From positions 1-8,568 of the forward strand of contig JAEZXP010000133.1 of the NCBI GenBank assembly GCA_023419655.1: a DNA stretch of 8,568 nt, read 5' to 3'. Positions 5,894 to 8,568 of this stretch are shown piece by piece (the first letter of the stretch is position 1; the number at the start of each line of letters is the position of its first letter). A program made the translations under genes and the position numbers. Source of the DNA: Bacillota bacterium (lineage in GTDB: Bacteria; Bacillota; Clostridia; Lachnospirales; Lachnospiraceae). The notes under the pieces were generated by a model that was given only the letters and a program-made list of their open reading frames with translations, was not told the origin of the DNA and did no database searches.

Positions 5894-7279
5894 TCACTTT
5901 ACTGTAATAAATTTCATGCCTGCGATTTTTGCAAGATATTGAATTTCGGGAACAAAATGTGTATACGCAACATTTAGATGATGACCCACACCTAACCTGC
6001 ACACCTCTTCCAAAAATGCCTTTACAGGCTTATTAACCCTCACGGTCAACTGATTCAGCCTGCAGGGTCTGGCTTCTTTTTCGAGCGCTTCGCCTTCCGC
6101 CGCAAATATATACCACCCATCTTCTCTGTAAATCATACTAAGCATCGTGACCTTGCCGGACTTACCCGCCGCCTCGAATACCACTGCGTCGCCCTCGACC
6201 CCGCCGAAAGGCTCTGCGGAGGGAGAAAGCACCCGATTGTTCAGTATTGCAGGGTCTGCCTTCCCATTATGCTGAAAAAATATTGCATTTTCTTCCTCAT
6301 CAAACATTGTCCAGTCAACGAACATCGGACTTTGCCCTGAAAAGGCACGGGCAATAAATGCACTGATACAGTTTGGCATATCACCCTCCACTCCGGTTGC
6401 TATGCCGTATCTGTTCTCCAGATAGGACAGGGCAAACTCGGACACGGTCTTGCTGACAATGCTTAAAAACTCATAATCATGAACACATAATGCTTTCAAA
6501 TCCTTTTGTACGACAATATTCTCCAATGCCTTATAAAGCTTAACCGTTTTAACAAAATCATCCTCTTTAATCCGGCTGTAATCGCATTCCTTCTTCACCT
6601 CATCCATAAAGCCGGTAACCTGTTCATCCGTTATGGAGGATAGCTGTTCTTCAACCTCAGAAAGTGTAATGCAGTCAACCTTGGGGCCTAATATTGATAC
6701 CGACGCATCATCTACACAGATATCCAGCATACCCGGATAAGCATATCCGATTCTTCCGATTTTCAAGTTCTTTATTCCGGTATACGCCCGTGCCGCTTTT
6801 GCATACCGTTCCAGCCTATTAAAAATATCCGTATCATCCATATGGCCGATGAAGGTTTCGTAATAAATATTCTTTCTTGCCATAACCCCGCCAAGCTCCA
6901 TAACACTTGTTATCGCCGTACTATCCATATACCTTGCATAATCCATATCCGGCGGTATGGATTTATCTCTTTGCGTTACGAGAAAGGCTATCGGCAGCTC
7001 TTTTAGCTGCTCAATTACAACGGACGGAATGGCGGATGCCACATATCCGTTTTCCCATATTACCAATAAATCGAACTCTTTATCTTTGATTTTACCGATT
7101 GCCGCCTTTGCTTCGTCCTCATTCCCGATTAAGTCACAGTTTATTATGTCAAATCTTTCCTCAAGCTTTGTTTTAACTGTCTCCATAAGCTCTGTTGTTT
7201 GCTTTTCAAGTTGCGGATAAAGCTGCCAAAAGAGTTTCATCGTAACGGGAAGAAAACACACAACAGGTTTATTTCCCAT
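5894..7279 (-). CDS. FucI/AraA-type sugar isomerase paralogue B
   Basis: 461 aa and clearly homologous along its length to the next gene downstream. The N-terminal domain begins directly ('KPVVCFLPVT', 'FDLLVIWENGYV'). The second domain shows 'LKIGRIGYAYPGMLDICVD' (172-190). The core has 'TGVEGDMPNCIS' (Glu298), 'PMFVDWTMFDEEENAIFF' (Asp322), 'QHNGKADPAI' (His337) and 'RLGVGHHLNVAYTHF' (His433/434). Glu298 and Asp322 are 24 residues apart, and the Glu/Asp/His set matches that of L-fucose isomerase (E. coli Glu337, Asp361, His528 as recalled). All expected metal ligands are therefore present. It starts 9 nt after the M24-like gene, and GGAGG (7285-7289) overlaps that gene's TAG stop, suggesting coupled translation. 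It may form mixed oligomers with paralogue A or act on a related sugar. The substrate is unknown: a 6-deoxyhexose or pentose is likely by family and by the mutarotase nearby. Confidence 0.87.
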   Translation of the reverse strand: MGNKPVVCFLPVTMKLFWQLYPQLEKQTTELMETVKTKLEERFDIINCDLIGNEDEAKAAIGKIKDKEFDLLVIWENGYVASAIPSVVIEQLKELPIAFLVTQRDKSIPPDMDYARYMDSTAITSVMELGGVMARKNIYYETFIGHMDDTDIFNRLERYAKAARAYTGIKNLKIGRIGYAYPGMLDICVDDASVSILGPKVDCITLSEVEEQLSSITDEQVTGFMDEVKKECDYSRIKEDDFVKTVKLYKALENIVVQKDLKALCVHDYEFLSIVSKTVSEFALSYLENRYGIATGVEGDMPNCISAFIARAFSGQSPMFVDWTMFDEEENAIFFQHNGKADPAILNNRVLSPSAEPFGGVEGDAVVFEAAGKSGKVTMLSMIYREDGWYIFAAEGEALEKEARPCRLNQLTVRVNKPVKAFLEEVCRLGVGHHLNVAYTHFVPEIQYLAKIAGMKFITVK

Positions 7280-7288
7280 AGTATCCTC

Positions 7289-8470
7289 CTATTCCATGAT
7301 TTCAATGATTTCTCTTCGATAATCTGATAAAGATTGTGCACCGTCTTTCCTGATAACGAATCCATCCTCAATACGAATGCCTACTCTTTCTTTATCGTTT
7401 CCAAGATAGACACAGGTACAGAAGGTCATGTTTTCTTCCAAAGGATAATCCGACGTGGATTCAATCCACGGATATTCCCCTTCCATAAGCCCTGTTCCGT
7501 GACATGGACCATAAAGAATATGATCATCAAAACCAAGTTCTTTTAACGTATTAAAGTGAACCTCATGTATTTCCTTCGCATTGATACCTGCCCGGGCTGT
7601 ATTCAGAATCGCTTTCTGCGCTGCCAGCCCGGCATTTATAAGGGCTTTCTGTTCATCCGATGCCTTCCCCATTACAACCGGCCTTCCCATGGTAGAGGCA
7701 TAGCCTTCGTATCTGGCGGCGACTTGAATCTGAATGATATCTCCTTTTTCAATCACCTTATTTCTGCACCGGCTGATTGCCTGGTTTGAATCTTTTCCTG
7801 TCAGTATCCAGAAGGGATAGGCTTCCCCTTCTCCTCCCTGCTCAAAAATCGCAGCCATCGCGATTCCTTTTAACTGGTTTTCCGTCATTCCGACTTTTAC
7901 GGATTCCAGTACCTTTTTCATGGCGTATTCCGTAATCCGGTACGCTTCCTTCATACAGGCAATTTCCTCATCGGACTTTATTGCCCTTATCTTAGAAACC
8001 AGCATATCCGCTTTTATAATTTCAATTTCACCCATTCTCTTTAGGGCATTTTCCAGCTGCTCATAGATTACATGGGTAATCAGACTGCTGCCTGCGATTC
8101 CTATGTTCCTTGGTGCCCTTCCATTCATTGCCTCTTTAATTACGGATTCAAACGTATCAAGCGCTGCTCCGGGATATTCAGGCTCAGAAGATTCCCTAAA
8201 CACCAGTAGCTTTCGGATGGCAGTAATTTTTGAGACACTGGATGCATAGGTAAAGCTTTCCGGCCCAATCAGCAGAATCGGCTCTCCTTCCTGCGGTATC
8301 AATACCCCGGCCGTTTCAAATGACGGCCAGTAGTTGCAATAATAGCGGACAAACTGCGGCTCTGCTTCATTCCCGTAGGTGAGCACCAAATCAAGCCCTT
8401 GTTTCTTCATCATTTCCTGTGTGTCAATAATCCTTTTCGTAAATCCTAAATCTGAAATCTTAGGCTTCAT
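7289..8470 (-). CDS. M24 (creatinase/Xaa-Pro peptidase fold) protein lacking most metal ligands
   Basis: 393 aa, normal for two-domain M24 proteins. Residues about 10-155 form the creatinase N-terminal domain. Residues about 165-390 form the pita-bread catalytic domain, introduced by 'VSKIRAIKSDEEIACMKEAY', the classic M24 linker. The metal site is degenerate. The first Asp of 'liDvGa' is Gln249 ('IIQIQVAARYEGYAST'), the second is Thr260, and the first Glu of 'M.f.iEP' is Cys353. His324 ('GPCHGTGL') and Glu368 ('RIEDGFVI') remain. Creatinase likewise works without metal, but its catalytic His in 'GAHNPVTN' also appears to be replaced here, by Ile232. Normal prolidase or Xaa-Pro aminopeptidase activity is therefore unlikely. 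It may be a metal-free hydrolase or a regulatory pseudoenzyme of the sugar pathway. It lies 29 nt after the ABC permease gene, with GGAGG 8 nt before its ATG. Confidence 0.88.
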   Translation of the reverse strand: MKPKISDLGFTKRIIDTQEMMKKQGLDLVLTYGNEAEPQFVRYYCNYWPSFETAGVLIPQEGEPILLIGPESFTYASSVSKITAIRKLLVFRESSEPEYPGAALDTFESVIKEAMNGRAPRNIGIAGSSLITHVIYEQLENALKRMGEIEIIKADMLVSKIRAIKSDEEIACMKEAYRITEYAMKKVLESVKVGMTENQLKGIAMAAIFEQGGEGEAYPFWILTGKDSNQAISRCRNKVIEKGDIIQIQVAARYEGYASTMGRPVVMGKASDEQKALINAGLAAQKAILNTARAGINAKEIHEVHFNTLKELGFDDHILYGPCHGTGLMEGEYPWIESTSDYPLEENMTFCTCVYLGNDKERVGIRIEDGFVIRKDGAQSLSDYRREIIEIME

Positions 8471-8499
8471 AACACTAACCTCCTATTACTTGTTTTGCG

Positions 8500-8568
8500 T
8501 TACCCTTTCACTGCTCCAAGCATGCCTCCCTTAATAAAATAATTCTGGGCAATCGGGTAAATCACCAT
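8500..8568 (-). CDS. Carbohydrate ABC transporter permease, LplC/MalG type (C-terminal 22 residues only)
   Basis: Read leftward from the window edge, 22 codons and a TAA encode YPIAQNYFIKGGMLGAVKG at the C-terminus. The ending 'YP..Q.YF.KG...GavKG-stop' is the conserved tail of LplC-like inner-membrane permeases of carbohydrate ABC importers (CUT1 type), common in Clostridia and Bacilli. The rest of the gene lies to the right, so the first Met seen here is internal. It is followed after only 29 nt, with no terminator, by the M24-like gene. This places sugar uptake upstream in the same transcript as the isomerases. Confidence 0.85.
   Translation of the reverse strand: MVIYPIAQNYFIKGGMLGAVKG

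Noticed and set aside
5880..6002. Extension of isomerase A upstream to 6002
   Set aside because: It is the other frame of the end of isomerase B. The residues are Cys/Ser/Arg-rich and unlike the family, and GGAGG sits before ATG 5879.
653..7279. A standard L-rhamnose or L-fucose operon
   Set aside because: No kinase, aldolase or RhaA-type isomerase is seen in the window, and the isomerase pair is not a single standard FucI.
1490..8470. A creatine/creatinine degradation cluster, because a creatininase-family and a creatinase-fold protein both occur
   Set aside because: The creatinase-like protein lacks the creatinase catalytic His, the creatininase-like protein has changed motifs, there is no sarcosine oxidase, and the neighbours are sugar genes.
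8471..8499. A promoter or terminator between the permease and the M24-like gene
   Set aside because: The 29-nt gap contains only a ribosome binding site, with no hairpin, T tract or hexamer pair.

Overview
The window looks like chromosomal DNA of a Clostridia/Lachnospiraceae-type Firmicute. This is an inference from moderate-to-low GC, strong GGAGG-type ribosome binding sites before almost every gene, very tight gene spacing, and a sugar ABC permease with an LplC-like C-terminus. No RNA gene, insertion sequence, integrase, CRISPR array or origin was seen. The window is densely coding: the longest gene-free stretch is about 100 bp.

Layout, right to left, since most genes read leftward (minus strand). 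Block 1 runs from 8568 to 3203. It holds the last codons of a carbohydrate ABC permease, an M24 (creatinase/prolidase-fold) protein that has lost most metal ligands, two tandem paralogues of the L-fucose/L-arabinose isomerase type, and a helical-repeat protein that I read as an alpha/alpha-barrel. Gaps between these genes are 9 to 29 nt with no terminator visible, so they look like one operon. Next comes a single rightward gene, an AraC-family regulator (2307-3155), closed by a strong intrinsic terminator. Block 2 runs leftward from 2218. It holds a creatininase-family hydrolase, an AllA-like cupin and a RhaM-like sugar mutarotase, with gaps of 11 nt and then an 8-nt overlap. About 100 bp further left starts a secreted protein with an N-terminal beta-sandwich region and the start of a possible DUF4434/TIM-barrel domain. 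It is cut by the left edge.

Together this reads as a sugar-utilisation locus: uptake (ABC permease), anomer exchange (mutarotase), aldose/ketose isomerisation (one or both isomerase paralogues) and further hydrolytic or ring-opening steps by enzymes whose family names (creatininase, ureidoglycolate lyase, Xaa-Pro peptidase) probably do not describe their real substrates. No kinase or aldolase is in view, so the sugar cannot be named. A deoxy or otherwise modified hexose is plausible but unproven.

The regulator sits next to the divergent promoter of block 2. The 88-bp intergenic region carries a pair of direct repeats exactly 21 bp apart, as expected for AraC-family half-sites. The repeats flank overlapping -10 elements of opposite polarity. 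The most unusual points are the catalytically altered M24 protein, the isomerase pair with different metal-ligand residues, and the block-2 enzyme set.
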